The notes under the pieces were generated by a model. The model had not been told where the DNA came from and made no database searches. It saw only the letters and a list, made by a program, of their open reading frames with translations. Both the position numbers and the translations under genes were made by a program. 64,000 nucleotides of DNA from assembly GCF_964033635.1 (NCBI RefSeq), contig NZ_OZ035533.1, positions 4,154,001 to 4,218,000 of the forward strand. Reading direction: 5' to 3'. Shown here in pieces: positions 1 through 7,660 of the stretch; positions within the stretch are counted from its first letter, which is position 1, and each line of letters starts with the position of its first letter. This stretch comes from Chitinophaga sp. MM2321 (GTDB lineage Bacteria; Bacteroidota; Bacteroidia; Chitinophagales; Chitinophagaceae).

Positions 1-19
1 AAGCTAACAAAAAACCAGG

Positions 20-1126
20 CTACTCCCAACGGAATACTTTTACGGCAACGGCATATACCACCACACCCCATAAGGTCAGAATGGCAATATCCCAACCCAC
101 ATGCCACAGGTGCTGCCCTTCAAAGGCCACTTTACGCAGCGCATCGATCAGGTAAGTCAGCGGCATAATCTTGCAAACCGGCTGCAACCAGGCAGGAAAG
201 GAATCTATCGGGAAAAAAGTACCTGCCAGCAGGAATTGCGGCAGCGTAATAATATTGGCAAGCGGTGGAATGGTGCTTTCATTTTTAGCAATACTGCTCA
301 CCACAAAACCGAAACCCATAAATACCAGCAGCCCAAAAACAGACAATACCAGCATTTCCAGGAAGGTAGCAAACCCATGCACCAGTGTAAACCCAAAGGC
401 AAAATGTCCCAGTCCGATGATCACCACGGAGCTGATCAGCTGAAAGGTCATCCGGCTCAGGGCTTCGGCCAGTACAATATAAGTACGCTTGATAGGGGTG
501 GCAAAGAAACGCTTCAGCACCAATGTCTGACGCATGCCGTAAAACAGGAAGGCGGTACCGAATACGGCCGCACTCATTAAAGCAAAGCCCAGTTGTCCGG
601 GCAAAATAAAGTCGATGGTCTTGAACTCCCGGCCCGGTACTTCTTCCGTGGTAAAAGTAGCCACAGTTGGCCGCTCATAAGCTCTTTCGTCCAGCACGCC
701 GGTTACATTCTTCAGCACAGAAAGCAGGATTGCTTTTTTACTGACATCGGAAGCGGTCGAAGTTTTGATATGTACGGTATAGCCGGGTACACTGTCGGCC
801 CCGGTTTTGGGAAGGATATTGAGTATAGCGATAATACGCCCCTTTTTCAGATCATCTTCCATCTCTTCCGCCGGCTGATCAGTAATCAGTTTCAGCGTTT
901 TCACCTGCGTCAGCCCCTTGTAAAACTGGCTGTTGATATCCGTATGCCGGTCTACCCCCACTTTCACAGAAACACTACTGCTGCCTATAAATCCAAATAC
1001 AAGGATAAATACCAATGGGAAACCCAGGCTGAACACTACTGCGGAAGGACTTCTGAATATTCCTCTTAAACTTCCTTTCGTAATGGCCAACATGGCCCTC
1101 CATTGGCTGTACTTCTCTCCATTCAT
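20..1126 (-). CDS. ABC-2 type transporter permease
   Basis: Inner-membrane permease of an ABC-2 exporter, 368 residues. One hydrophobic segment lies near residues 30-48, followed by an extracytoplasmic stretch of about 125 residues, then about five membrane segments from residue 178 to the C-terminus. This is the layout of NatB/YhfA-like ABC2_membrane_3 permeases. The ATG at 1126 starts with MNGEKYSQWRAM, a short cytoplasmic lead. No ATP-binding subunit is present in the window, so its partner should lie further left or elsewhere. The substrate cannot be told from the sequence. The gene is downstream of sppA on the same strand but separated by a long hairpin. Confidence 0.88.
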   Translation of the reverse strand: MNGEKYSQWRAMLAITKGSLRGIFRSPSAVVFSLGFPLVFILVFGFIGSSSVSVKVGVDRHTDINSQFYKGLTQVKTLKLITDQPAEEMEDDLKKGRIIAILNILPKTGADSVPGYTVHIKTSTASDVSKKAILLSVLKNVTGVLDERAYERPTVATFTTEEVPGREFKTIDFILPGQLGFALMSAAVFGTAFLFYGMRQTLVLKRFFATPIKRTYIVLAEALSRMTFQLISSVVIIGLGHFAFGFTLVHGFATFLEMLVLSVFGLLVFMGFGFVVSSIAKNESTIPPLANIITLPQFLLAGTFFPIDSFPAWLQPVCKIMPLTYLIDALRKVAFEGQHLWHVGWDIAILTLWGVVVYAVAVKVFRWE

Positions 1127-1169
1127 CTGAGCTGTGTTTTTAAAAACCGCGTAAAACTAACACAAAAGA

Positions 1170-1290
1170 ACCAGGATTAAAGGATTATTAGATTTACCAG
1201 ATGGGTGTTTTGTTGTTTAAAATTTGTTGTTTAAAAATTAAAAACAACAAAACACCCATCTGGTAAATCTAATAATCCTTTAATCCTGGT
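1170..1290. repeat. Long perfect inverted repeat (type I hairpin)
   Basis: Arms at 1170-1218 and 1242-1290 are 49 bases long and perfectly complementary, with a 23-base loop. The outer end reads ACCAGGATTAAAGGAT, the same as the element at 36905-37074. The outermost base of the right arm is also the last base of the sppA stop codon (TGA on the minus strand, 1292-1290). It lies between sppA and the permease, which point the same way. Seen directly; a terminator or RNA-processing role is inference. Confidence 0.95.
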
Positions 1291-3044
1291 CAGTTGAAAC
1301 GATATGTAAAAGGAACCTTCGCTTGTATTTCGCCATGCATTCCCTGTACCGCCTTTACTTGCTGATAAAGGCTGTAGTTGAGGCCCAGTTCCTGTTTCAG
1401 GGTGCGTGTTTCTACTTCACCGCTCACACTTTTCAGGAGTTTGGATAGCTTGTCTTTTACTTCAGGATATTCCACCAGCTTGTAAGTGGACAATTTCGCC
1501 AGTTTAGCGGCGCATGCCAGGGCATCGTTTACACCACCGATACGGTCTACCAGGCCGAGACGCAGCGCATCCGTGCCGCTCCATACCCGTCCTTGTGCGA
1601 TGCTGTCCACAATGGCGGGGTCCAGTTTCCTGCCAGCTACCACGCGGGATTTGAAGGAGGCATAAGTGCTGTCTACCCCGTTTTGTATAAAGCGTTTCTC
1701 TGCTTCCGTTAAAGGACGGCCAACACTGCCAAGGTCGGCATACTGCGCGGTTTTAACACCGTCGAAAGTTACACCCAGTTTATTTTTGAAGAAGTTCTGC
1801 ATATTAAACATCACGCCAAATACACCGATAGAACCGGTGAGGGTATTGGGTTGTGCAAAGATGCTGTCGGCCATACAGGAGATGTAATACCCGCCGGATG
1901 CGGCATAATCGCCCATAGAAACCACTACCGGCTTCACTTTTTTGGCGAGCGACAATTCCCGCCAGATCACTTCTGACGCCAGGGCGCTACCGCCGCCGGA
2001 GTTGACACGGAAAAGGATCGCTTTCACCTTTTTATCTTCCCTTGCCTTACGGATTTCGCGGATATAATTTTCGCTGGCAATGGTGTTATCCCGGTCAGAC
2101 TCACCACCTATAATATCACCCTGGGCATAGATCAGCGCGATCCTGTTGTCACCGCTGCCATTATCGAGTACCGTAGCTGCGTTGTATTTCAACAGGGTGA
2201 CCAGGTTAACTTTCTCGTCATTTTTAATCCCGGTTTTACCTTTTAATTCTTCCACTACTTCATCATCATACTTCAAACCATCCACCAGCTTATATTTCAG
2301 CGCATCGCCAGGTTCCTGGATCAGGTTTTCGTTGGCATAGCCATGTAAAGTAGCCGTATCTATACGCCGTACTTTGCTGATACCTTGCAGGAAGTTGCCA
2401 TATAAGTCCCCGAGGAACTGGTTGGTCTGAATACGGTTGGCCTCCGTCATCTGCGTTTCACGCAAAGGTTCGGTCGCACTCTTAAATTTACCGCAATAGA
2501 ATATTTCGGGTTGTATTTCCAGTTTTTCGAGGGTACCTTTTAAATAGGCCATCTGGCTGGAGAAGCCGGTAAAGTCCACCATTCCCTTGGGGTTAAGGTA
2601 TATCTTATCCGCCGCTGTGGCCAGGTAGTAGGCGTTTTGGTCCATCACCTCACCGTATGCGTACACGAATTTTTTTGACTGCCGGAAATGAATCAGGGCG
2701 TTGCGTAATTCTTCGTTGCTGGCAAAACCATTGGCATTTCCGTTTACCTTTAGATATATGCCTTTGATGTTATCATCATTTTCAGCGTTCTCAATCAGGC
2801 GGACCGTCTGGTACAATCCGGGAATCTCTCCTGCTTCATCTTTCATGAGGGCGCCAAGGGGGTTAACCAGCTTCTGTTCATTGTATGTCTGGTTCGTTTC
2901 CAGTACCAATACACCATTAGGAGCAATGGTGACCGGTTCGGAGGAGATGGCCTTCCCTATGATCACCAGCAGCACAATGAAGCAAAGCGCGGTGAAAACG
3001 ACAAATGCCAGGAGGGAGGCAAAGAAAATTTTAAAGAAACGCAT
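1290..3044 (-). CDS. sppA: Signal peptide peptidase SppA, 67K type
   Basis: Membrane-anchored serine protease that cleaves leftover signal peptides. It has 584 residues, the usual length of the long (67K, tandem-domain) form. One N-terminal membrane anchor spans about residues 8-30. Two ClpP-like S49 domains follow: the first holds the probable general-base lysine in GKFKSATEP (Lys188), the second the nucleophile in DYAASGGYYIS (Ser383), matching the Lys/Ser dyad of E. coli SppA. Start ATG at 3044 gives MRFFKIFFAS, a typical anchor start. The stop codon touches the hairpin at 1170-1290. Confidence 0.95.
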   Translation of the reverse strand: MRFFKIFFASLLAFVVFTALCFIVLLVIIGKAISSEPVTIAPNGVLVLETNQTYNEQKLVNPLGALMKDEAGEIPGLYQTVRLIENAENDDNIKGIYLKVNGNANGFASNEELRNALIHFRQSKKFVYAYGEVMDQNAYYLATAADKIYLNPKGMVDFTGFSSQMAYLKGTLEKLEIQPEIFYCGKFKSATEPLRETQMTEANRIQTNQFLGDLYGNFLQGISKVRRIDTATLHGYANENLIQEPGDALKYKLVDGLKYDDEVVEELKGKTGIKNDEKVNLVTLLKYNAATVLDNGSGDNRIALIYAQGDIIGGESDRDNTIASENYIREIRKAREDKKVKAILFRVNSGGGSALASEVIWRELSLAKKVKPVVVSMGDYAASGGYYISCMADSIFAQPNTLTGSIGVFGVMFNMQNFFKNKLGVTFDGVKTAQYADLGSVGRPLTEAEKRFIQNGVDSTYASFKSRVVAGRKLDPAIVDSIAQGRVWSGTDALRLGLVDRIGGVNDALACAAKLAKLSTYKLVEYPEVKDKLSKLLKSVSGEVETRTLKQELGLNYSLYQQVKAVQGMHGEIQAKVPFTYRFN

Positions 3045-3106
3045 ACTTTTTAGTTAAGTGAAAGGGAAGTGGAAAGATACATTTTTTCAAAAATAAGGAA
3101 TATGGC

Positions 3107-3114
3107 TACTTTTG
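3107..3114 (+). promoter_or_regulatory. Bacteroidota -7 box for folK
   Basis: TACTTTTG matches the Bacteroidota sigma-ABfr -7 consensus TAnnTTTG. A T-run sits at the -33 position (3084-3087, TTTT for TTTG) with 19 bases between. The start codon is 15 bases after the box, so the leader would be about 10 bases. Confidence 0.6.
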
Positions 3115-3129
3115 CCGTTCGGAATATAC

Positions 3130-3624
3130 ATGAATACAGCAATATTACTTATAGGTGGCAATTTGGGCGATCGTACCAGGAACCTGCAACAGGCGGTACA
3201 ACTGATTGCTGCAAATGCCGGGAATATCGTAAAGATTTCCTCCTTATACCAGACAGCTCCCTGGGGATCAGTAGACCAACCGGACTACCTCAACCAGGGT
3301 ATTCAGATCAGTACAGAGATGGATGCACTAACGCTATTGCATACACTCCTGGAGATAGAACGCAAGATAGGCCGCATCCGCCAGGAAAAATGGGGCTCAC
3401 GTGTAATTGATATCGACCTGATCTTTTTTAATGACGAAAAAATAGCTTTGCCGGAACTGAAAATACCGCATCCGCAAATGCAACACCGGCAATTTGTACT
3501 GGTACCGTTACAGGAGATCATCCCTGACTACGTACATCCCGTATTGCATAAAACAGTAGATGAACTGCTGCGCGAATGTGCGGATGAACTCAGCGCACTT
3601 AAAGTAAACCAGGACCAGGATTAA
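3130..3624 (+). CDS. folK: 2-amino-4-hydroxy-6-hydroxymethyldihydropteridine pyrophosphokinase
   Basis: Transfers pyrophosphate from ATP to 6-hydroxymethyl-dihydropterin in folate synthesis. 164 residues, normal for HPPK. Visible features are GGNLGDR at residues 9-15, the substrate loop, and the family signature WGSRVIDIDLIFF (88-100) with the two Mg-binding aspartates. I chose ATG 3130; an in-frame TTG at 3112 overlaps the -7 box and is unlikely. The last codons (CAG GAT TAA) lie inside a sequence matching one arm of the type I repeats, so the C-terminal QD may come from the repeat. Confidence 0.95.
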   Translation: MNTAILLIGGNLGDRTRNLQQAVQLIAANAGNIVKISSLYQTAPWGSVDQPDYLNQGIQISTEMDALTLLHTLLEIERKIGRIRQEKWGSRVIDIDLIFFNDEKIALPELKIPHPQMQHRQFVLVPLQEIIPDYVHPVLHKTVDELLRECADELSALKVNQDQD

Positions 3625-3649
3625 ACAGATTTACAGATTAACCTGATGG
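3614..3649 (+). repeat. Solo arm resembling type I hairpins
   Basis: Starts ACCAGGATTAAACAGATT and continues to CCTGATGG, closely resembling the left arms at 1170 and 36905, but no complementary right arm follows. It includes the folK stop codon. Probably a half or decayed copy of the repeat. Confidence 0.55.
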
Positions 3650-3687
3650 AACGGTTGCGGTATATAATACTATCTTAAAAATATTAC

Positions 3688-4320
3688 ATGCGCTATAAAT
3701 TCATCACGATAGAGGGCAATATCGGTGCCGGCAAAACCACGCTGGCGAATATGCTGTCCCAACACTTTGCTGCTAAACTGATCCTGGAAGAATTTGCAGA
3801 CAACCCGTTCCTGCCGCTCTTCTATGATCGTCCGCAACAGTATGCTTTCCCCCTGGAACTGTTCTTTATGGCCGAACGCTATAAACAACTCAAAGAAATG
3901 TTGCAGACACAGGATCTTTTCAGCGATGTAGTCATCTCCGACTATCTCTTTATCAAAAGCCTGTTATTCGCTAAAATAAATCTCCCGGAAGAAGAATATT
4001 CGCTCTACCAGAAACTCTTTGATATCATCAATCCGCAGCTGGTGCAACCTGAGCTGCTGATATTCCTGAATGCGCCTGTCGATAAACTACAGGAGAATAT
4101 CAGGAACCGCAACCGCTCCTACGAACAGCAAATCCCCGATGAATACCTCCTCAGTGTACACGATATGTACATGCAATACATCAAACAACACCCCGTACGT
4201 ACCCTGGTAGTAGATACCACCAAAACAGATTTCCTCCGGCAACCAAAGGCTTTCGAAAACCTGCTGCTGGCACTGGAAAAAGAGTACGACCCCGGTGTGC
4301 ACTACCTTAAACTGGATTAA
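3688..4320 (+). CDS. Deoxynucleoside kinase (dNK/dAK-dGK family)
   Basis: Cytosolic nucleoside salvage kinase, phosphorylating deoxynucleosides with ATP. 210 residues, the usual size. The P-loop is GNIGAGKT (10-17); an ERY motif is at about 63 and the DRS-type position is replaced by SDYLFIKS around residue 85. NRNRSYEQQI near residue 135 resembles the lid arginine region. It follows folK by 63 bases on the same strand; folK plus dNK neighbours are common in Bacteroidota. Substrate preference (A/G versus T/C) is not readable here. Confidence 0.88.
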   Translation: MRYKFITIEGNIGAGKTTLANMLSQHFAAKLILEEFADNPFLPLFYDRPQQYAFPLELFFMAERYKQLKEMLQTQDLFSDVVISDYLFIKSLLFAKINLPEEEYSLYQKLFDIINPQLVQPELLIFLNAPVDKLQENIRNRNRSYEQQIPDEYLLSVHDMYMQYIKQHPVRTLVVDTTKTDFLRQPKAFENLLLALEKEYDPGVHYLKLD

Positions 4321-4360
4321 GCATTTACGGATTTAGGGATTTACGGATTTAGGGATTTGT

Positions 4361-4462
4361 AATGCAGTGAAGACATAAGCGAAGATATATTGGTAGCCCG
4401 GTGGCTTTAGCCCCGGGCCATTTTTTCTACCAATATATCTTCGCTTATGTCTTCACTGCATT
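4361..4462. repeat. Long inverted repeat (type II hairpin)
   Basis: Perfect 35-base arms at 4361-4395 and 4428-4462, starting AATGCAGTGAAGAC. The 32-base loop holds a second GC-rich stem (GCCCGG/CCGGGC). Beyond the perfect arms, AT-rich flanks (4322-4360 and 4463-4493) pair imperfectly and resemble the outer arms of the elements at 6164, 15755 and 44980. The left flank begins at the deoxynucleoside kinase stop codon. Confidence 0.93.
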
Positions 4463-4557
4463 TCTAAATTCCAAAATTCCAAAATCGTAAATCAACAGAA
4501 TAGATCCTATCTATATAGAAATAGGAATTATAATTTCCGTCTATTGATTAACTCCCC

Positions 4558-4565
4558 TACATTTG
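4558..4565 (+). promoter_or_regulatory. Probable -7 box of katA
   Basis: TACATTTG is an exact TAnnTTTG match; a weak -33 (TTTC) lies 20 bases upstream. It predicts a 5' leader of about 100 bases before the katA ATG at 4674. The 353-base stretch 4321-4673 has no gene: it holds the type II hairpin (4322-4493), then this promoter. Just upstream, around 4524-4539, is an imperfect dyad GGAATTATAATTTCC that could be an operator, which is only a guess. Confidence 0.6.
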
Positions 4566-4673
4566 TTATATTCGATTGGAAAATTATCTCCCCGGTAAAA
4601 GACTGGCAACATTCTCTTTTTTCAATTGTTTAATTCCTGGTCACGCTATTTCATCACTACTAAAAAGAATATT

Positions 4674-6161
4674 ATGGCTGAAGAAAAAAAGAAACTCACC
4701 ACTGCTGCCGGCATCCCCTACTTTGAACACGAAAACTCCATGACTGCCGGTCCACGTGGCCCGATCCTGTTGCAGGACTTCATTTTACACGAAAAAATGG
4801 CCCATTTCAACAGAGAGCGGATACCAGAAAGAGTAGTGCACGCAAAAGGTTCAGGAGCATATGGCACCTTCACAGTAACCCACGATATTACGGCTTACAC
4901 CAAAGCAAAAATCTTCAATAAAATAGGCAAACAAACCCGCATGCTGGCCCGCTTCTCCACCGTAGGCGGTGAAAAAGGATCTGCTGATTCCGAACGTGAT
5001 CCACGCGGATTTGCCCTGAAATTTTATACGGAAGAAGGTAACTGGGACCTGGTTGGCAACAACACACCGGTATTCTTCATAAAAGATCCTAAAAAGTTCA
5101 GTGACTTTATCCACACACAAAAGAGAGATCCCCGCACCAACTGCAAAAGTGCGACCATGATGTGGGACTTCTGGAGCCTGAACCCCGAAAGTCTGCACCA
5201 GATAGCCACCCTCATGAGCGACCGCGGTACACCTTTCAGTCACCGTCACATGCATGGTTTTGGCAGCCATACCTTCTCTTTCCTCAACGCAAAAAACGAA
5301 AGGTTCTATGTGAAATTCCATTTCCTCACCCAACAAGGCATCAAAAACTTCACCGATGCTGAAGCCGGGGAAATGAGAGGAAAAGATCCTGACCACGCAC
5401 AACGCGACCTCGTGGAAGCCATTGACCGTAAAGACTTCCCCCGCTGGGACCTGAAAATCCAGGTGATGCCGGAAGCAGAAGCGAAAACATATCGCTGGAA
5501 TCCGTTCGACCTTACCAAAGTATGGCCACATGCTGATTATCCATTGATAGATGTAGGCGTGATGGAACTAAACGAAATCCCCCGTAACTACTTCGCAGAC
5601 GTAGAACAGGCTGCATTTGCACCTGCACACGTAGTGGATGGTATTGGCTACTCTCCTGATAAAATGCTGCAAGGCCGCCTGCTCTCCTACCCCGATGCAC
5701 ATCGCTACCGCCTGGGTGTAAACTATGAGCAGATCCCGGTAAACAGGTGCCCTTATGCCGTAAATAATTATGAAAGAGATGGCGCGATGCGTGTAGATGG
5801 TAACGGTGAAAGTAATCCTAACTACTTCCCCAACAGCTTCGATAACATTGTAGCCGATCCTGCTTACAAAGAACCCGGCCAGGATGTAGACGCCTTGTTT
5901 GCCGACTGGTACGACCGTAACGGTCCCGGTGAAGATGATCACTACACACAACCCGGCAACCTGTTCCGTCTCATGACCGCAGAAGAAAAACAAAACACCA
6001 TTCATAATGTGGTAACCAGTATGAAAGGTATCGATGGTCCTAAAAAAGATGAAATCATCAACAGGCAGCTATGTCATTTCTTCCGTGCTGACATCCAGTG
6101 GGGAATGGCTATAGCACAGGGCCTCGGCGTAACAGTAGAGATGCCGGCGCATGCCAAATAA
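4674..6161 (+). CDS. katA: Catalase (haem, small-subunit)
   Basis: Breaks hydrogen peroxide into water and oxygen. 495 residues from ATG 4674, typical of small-subunit clade 3 catalases. Active-site His56 (in [14 protein letters not shown]), Asn129 (in [10 protein letters not shown]) and the haem-ligand Tyr339 (in [14 protein letters not shown]) are all present at canonical spacing. An in-frame upstream ATG at 4626 would add 16 residues that do not look like catalase, so I reject it. The stop is 2 bases before a 55-bp perfect hairpin shared with the convergent flavoprotein gene. Confidence 0.97.
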   Translation: MAEEKKKLTTAAGIPYFEHENSMTAGPRGPILLQDFILHEKMAHFNRERIPERVVHAKGSGAYGTFTVTHDITAYTKAKIFNKIGKQTRMLARFSTVGGEKGSADSERDPRGFALKFYTEEGNWDLVGNNTPVFFIKDPKKFSDFIHTQKRDPRTNCKSATMMWDFWSLNPESLHQIATLMSDRGTPFSHRHMHGFGSHTFSFLNAKNERFYVKFHFLTQQGIKNFTDAEAGEMRGKDPDHAQRDLVEAIDRKDFPRWDLKIQVMPEAEAKTYRWNPFDLTKVWPHADYPLIDVGVMELNEIPRNYFADVEQAAFAPAHVVDGIGYSPDKMLQGRLLSYPDAHRYRLGVNYEQIPVNRCPYAVNNYERDGAMRVDGNGESNPNYFPNSFDNIVADPAYKEPGQDVDALFADWYDRNGPGEDDHYTQPGNLFRLMTAEEKQNTIHNVVTSMKGIDGPKKDEIINRQLCHFFRADIQWGMAIAQGLGVTVEMPAHAK

Positions 6162-6163
6162 TA

Positions 6164-6311
6164 AAAATTTAGGGATTTTTTGATTTACGAATTTAGGAAT
6201 TTGAAATGCAGCGAAGATTATCATATATCCCGGGGTTTATCCCCGGTTACCAATATATCTTCGCTGCATTTCAAATTCCTAAATTCGTAAATCAAAAAAT
6301 CCCTAAATTTT
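6164..6311. repeat. Long perfect inverted repeat (type II hairpin)
   Basis: Arms at 6164-6218 and 6257-6311, 55 bases, perfectly complementary. The outer half contains TTTTTTGATTTACGAATTTAGG and the inner end is AATGCAGCGAAGAT (compare 4361, 15755, 44980). The 38-base loop has a small CCGGGG/CCCCGG stem. It lies between convergent katA and the flavoprotein gene; the stop codon of the latter (6303-6305) is inside the right arm. Confidence 0.95.
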
Positions 6312-7538
6312 CCCTGCTATTGCCGTTGCCGCCACAAACCCGCTGGTCCAGGCATGCTGGAAGTTAAAACCGCCCGTGATACCGTCTACATCCATTACTT
6401 CGCCGGCAAAGAACAGATCGGGTACTAACCGGCTTTCCATCGTAGATGGATCTATTTCACCCAAAGTAATACCGCCACAGGTAACAAATTCCTCTTTAAA
6501 GGTTGTTTTCCCTTTCACGGGGAATTCCATATTTACCAATAGTTTCAGCAAACGGTTCTGGTCTTTGGCAGGAAGGTCTGCCCAACGGATATCTTCGTGT
6601 ATGCCTGCCTGTTGTAACAGGAAATGCCATAGTCGCTGTGGCAGGTTAAAAGGATTCTTATTATATATTTTCTGTTTGCCCAGCTCAAAGCGCAGCGTCT
6701 GCCAGTCTTCCCGGAGGGAATGCTCATTATAGGCAGGCAACCAGTTGATAATAGCTGTAAAATTATACTGGATAGCCTGTAGTTCCCTGGCGCCCCAGGC
6801 TGATAAACGCAGGATGGCCGGGCCGCTCATGCCCCAGTGTGTGATCAGCAGCGGACCTTTTTCCTGTAGTTTGGTGCCGGCTACCTTCACCTGTGCATCG
6901 GTGGCTACACCCATCAAACTGGTAATGGGGTTGCCGGGCATGTTAAAAGTAAAGAGAGAAGGCGCCGGAGGCACAATAGTATGTCCTGTTTGTTCCAGCC
7001 AGCTAAACTTGCCGGCCTGGGCATAACCGCCTGCAGCGATGCAAACGTAATCGGCCAGCAGGTGGCGGCCATCCTGCAATTGCAGTTGCCAGCGGCCACT
7101 GTCTGTCTTTTCCAGTGCTGTAACTTCTTTATTGGTTTCTACGGTCACCCGGTATTTATCGGCTTCCCGCAGCAGGCAATCGATGATCGTTTGTGAGTTG
7201 TCCGTTACCGGAAACATGCGTCCATCCTCTTCTGTCTTCAGTTTCACGCCCCTGTCTGCAAACCAGGCAATGGTATCTGTTACAAAAAAACGGGAGAAAG
7301 TCTTCTTTACAAAATTATGTCCGCGGGGATAACGTTTAGCCATATACGGAATATCCGGCGCATGATGGGTAACATTACAACGCCCGCCACCACTCACTTT
7401 CACTTTGGATAACAGCTTGCCCGTCTTTTCCAGCAGCACTACTTCCAGCTGCGGACATAAGCGCGCCGCATTCACCGCGCAAAAGAAACCGGCAGCACCA
7501 CCGCCGGCCACCACTAACTTTTTCTGGATCGAACTCAT
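6303..7538 (-). CDS. NAD(P)/FAD-dependent oxidoreductase, BaiN/HI0933 (YhiN) family
   Basis: Flavoprotein of 411 residues, usual for the family. The N-terminal dinucleotide-binding motif VVAGGGAAGFFCA is at residues 9-21, VSGGGRCNVTH near 48-58, and the C-terminal FAD motif DLFFAGEVMDVDGITGGFNF near 370-390. The physiological substrate of most YhiN proteins is unknown; BaiN acts on bile-acid intermediates in gut clostridia, which need not apply here. Its last codons (AAA ATT TAG) are formed by the arm of the hairpin at 6164-6311. Confidence 0.93.
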   Translation of the reverse strand: MSSIQKKLVVAGGGAAGFFCAVNAARLCPQLEVVLLEKTGKLLSKVKVSGGGRCNVTHHAPDIPYMAKRYPRGHNFVKKTFSRFFVTDTIAWFADRGVKLKTEEDGRMFPVTDNSQTIIDCLLREADKYRVTVETNKEVTALEKTDSGRWQLQLQDGRHLLADYVCIAAGGYAQAGKFSWLEQTGHTIVPPAPSLFTFNMPGNPITSLMGVATDAQVKVAGTKLQEKGPLLITHWGMSGPAILRLSAWGARELQAIQYNFTAIINWLPAYNEHSLREDWQTLRFELGKQKIYNKNPFNLPQRLWHFLLQQAGIHEDIRWADLPAKDQNRLLKLLVNMEFPVKGKTTFKEEFVTCGGITLGEIDPSTMESRLVPDLFFAGEVMDVDGITGGFNFQHAWTSGFVAATAIAGKI

Positions 7539-7620
7539 TAAAATCTTGTTAAAACCTTTGCTTGAACACGCAATAATAACAAACCTGCCGTAATCTTATC
7601 GTTTAATCTTCCGAAGTTTA

Positions 7621-7628
7621 TATTTTTG
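7621..7628 (+). promoter_or_regulatory. Probable -7 box for the MG2/plug protein
   Basis: TATTTTTG, an exact TAnnTTTG match 32 bases before the ATG at 7661, in the gap between two divergent genes. No clear -33 element at the expected distance. Confidence 0.45.
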
Positions 7629-7660
7629 TTATAATATTATATCGGCTCAAAATAGATTTC

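Noticed and set aside
101..580. Plus-strand open frame opposite the ABC permease
   Set aside because: Antisense shadow; the minus-strand permease has clear membrane-protein structure.
3112..3129. TTG start for folK
   Set aside because: Overlaps the -7 box TACTTTTG; ATG 3130 matches the HPPK N-terminus.
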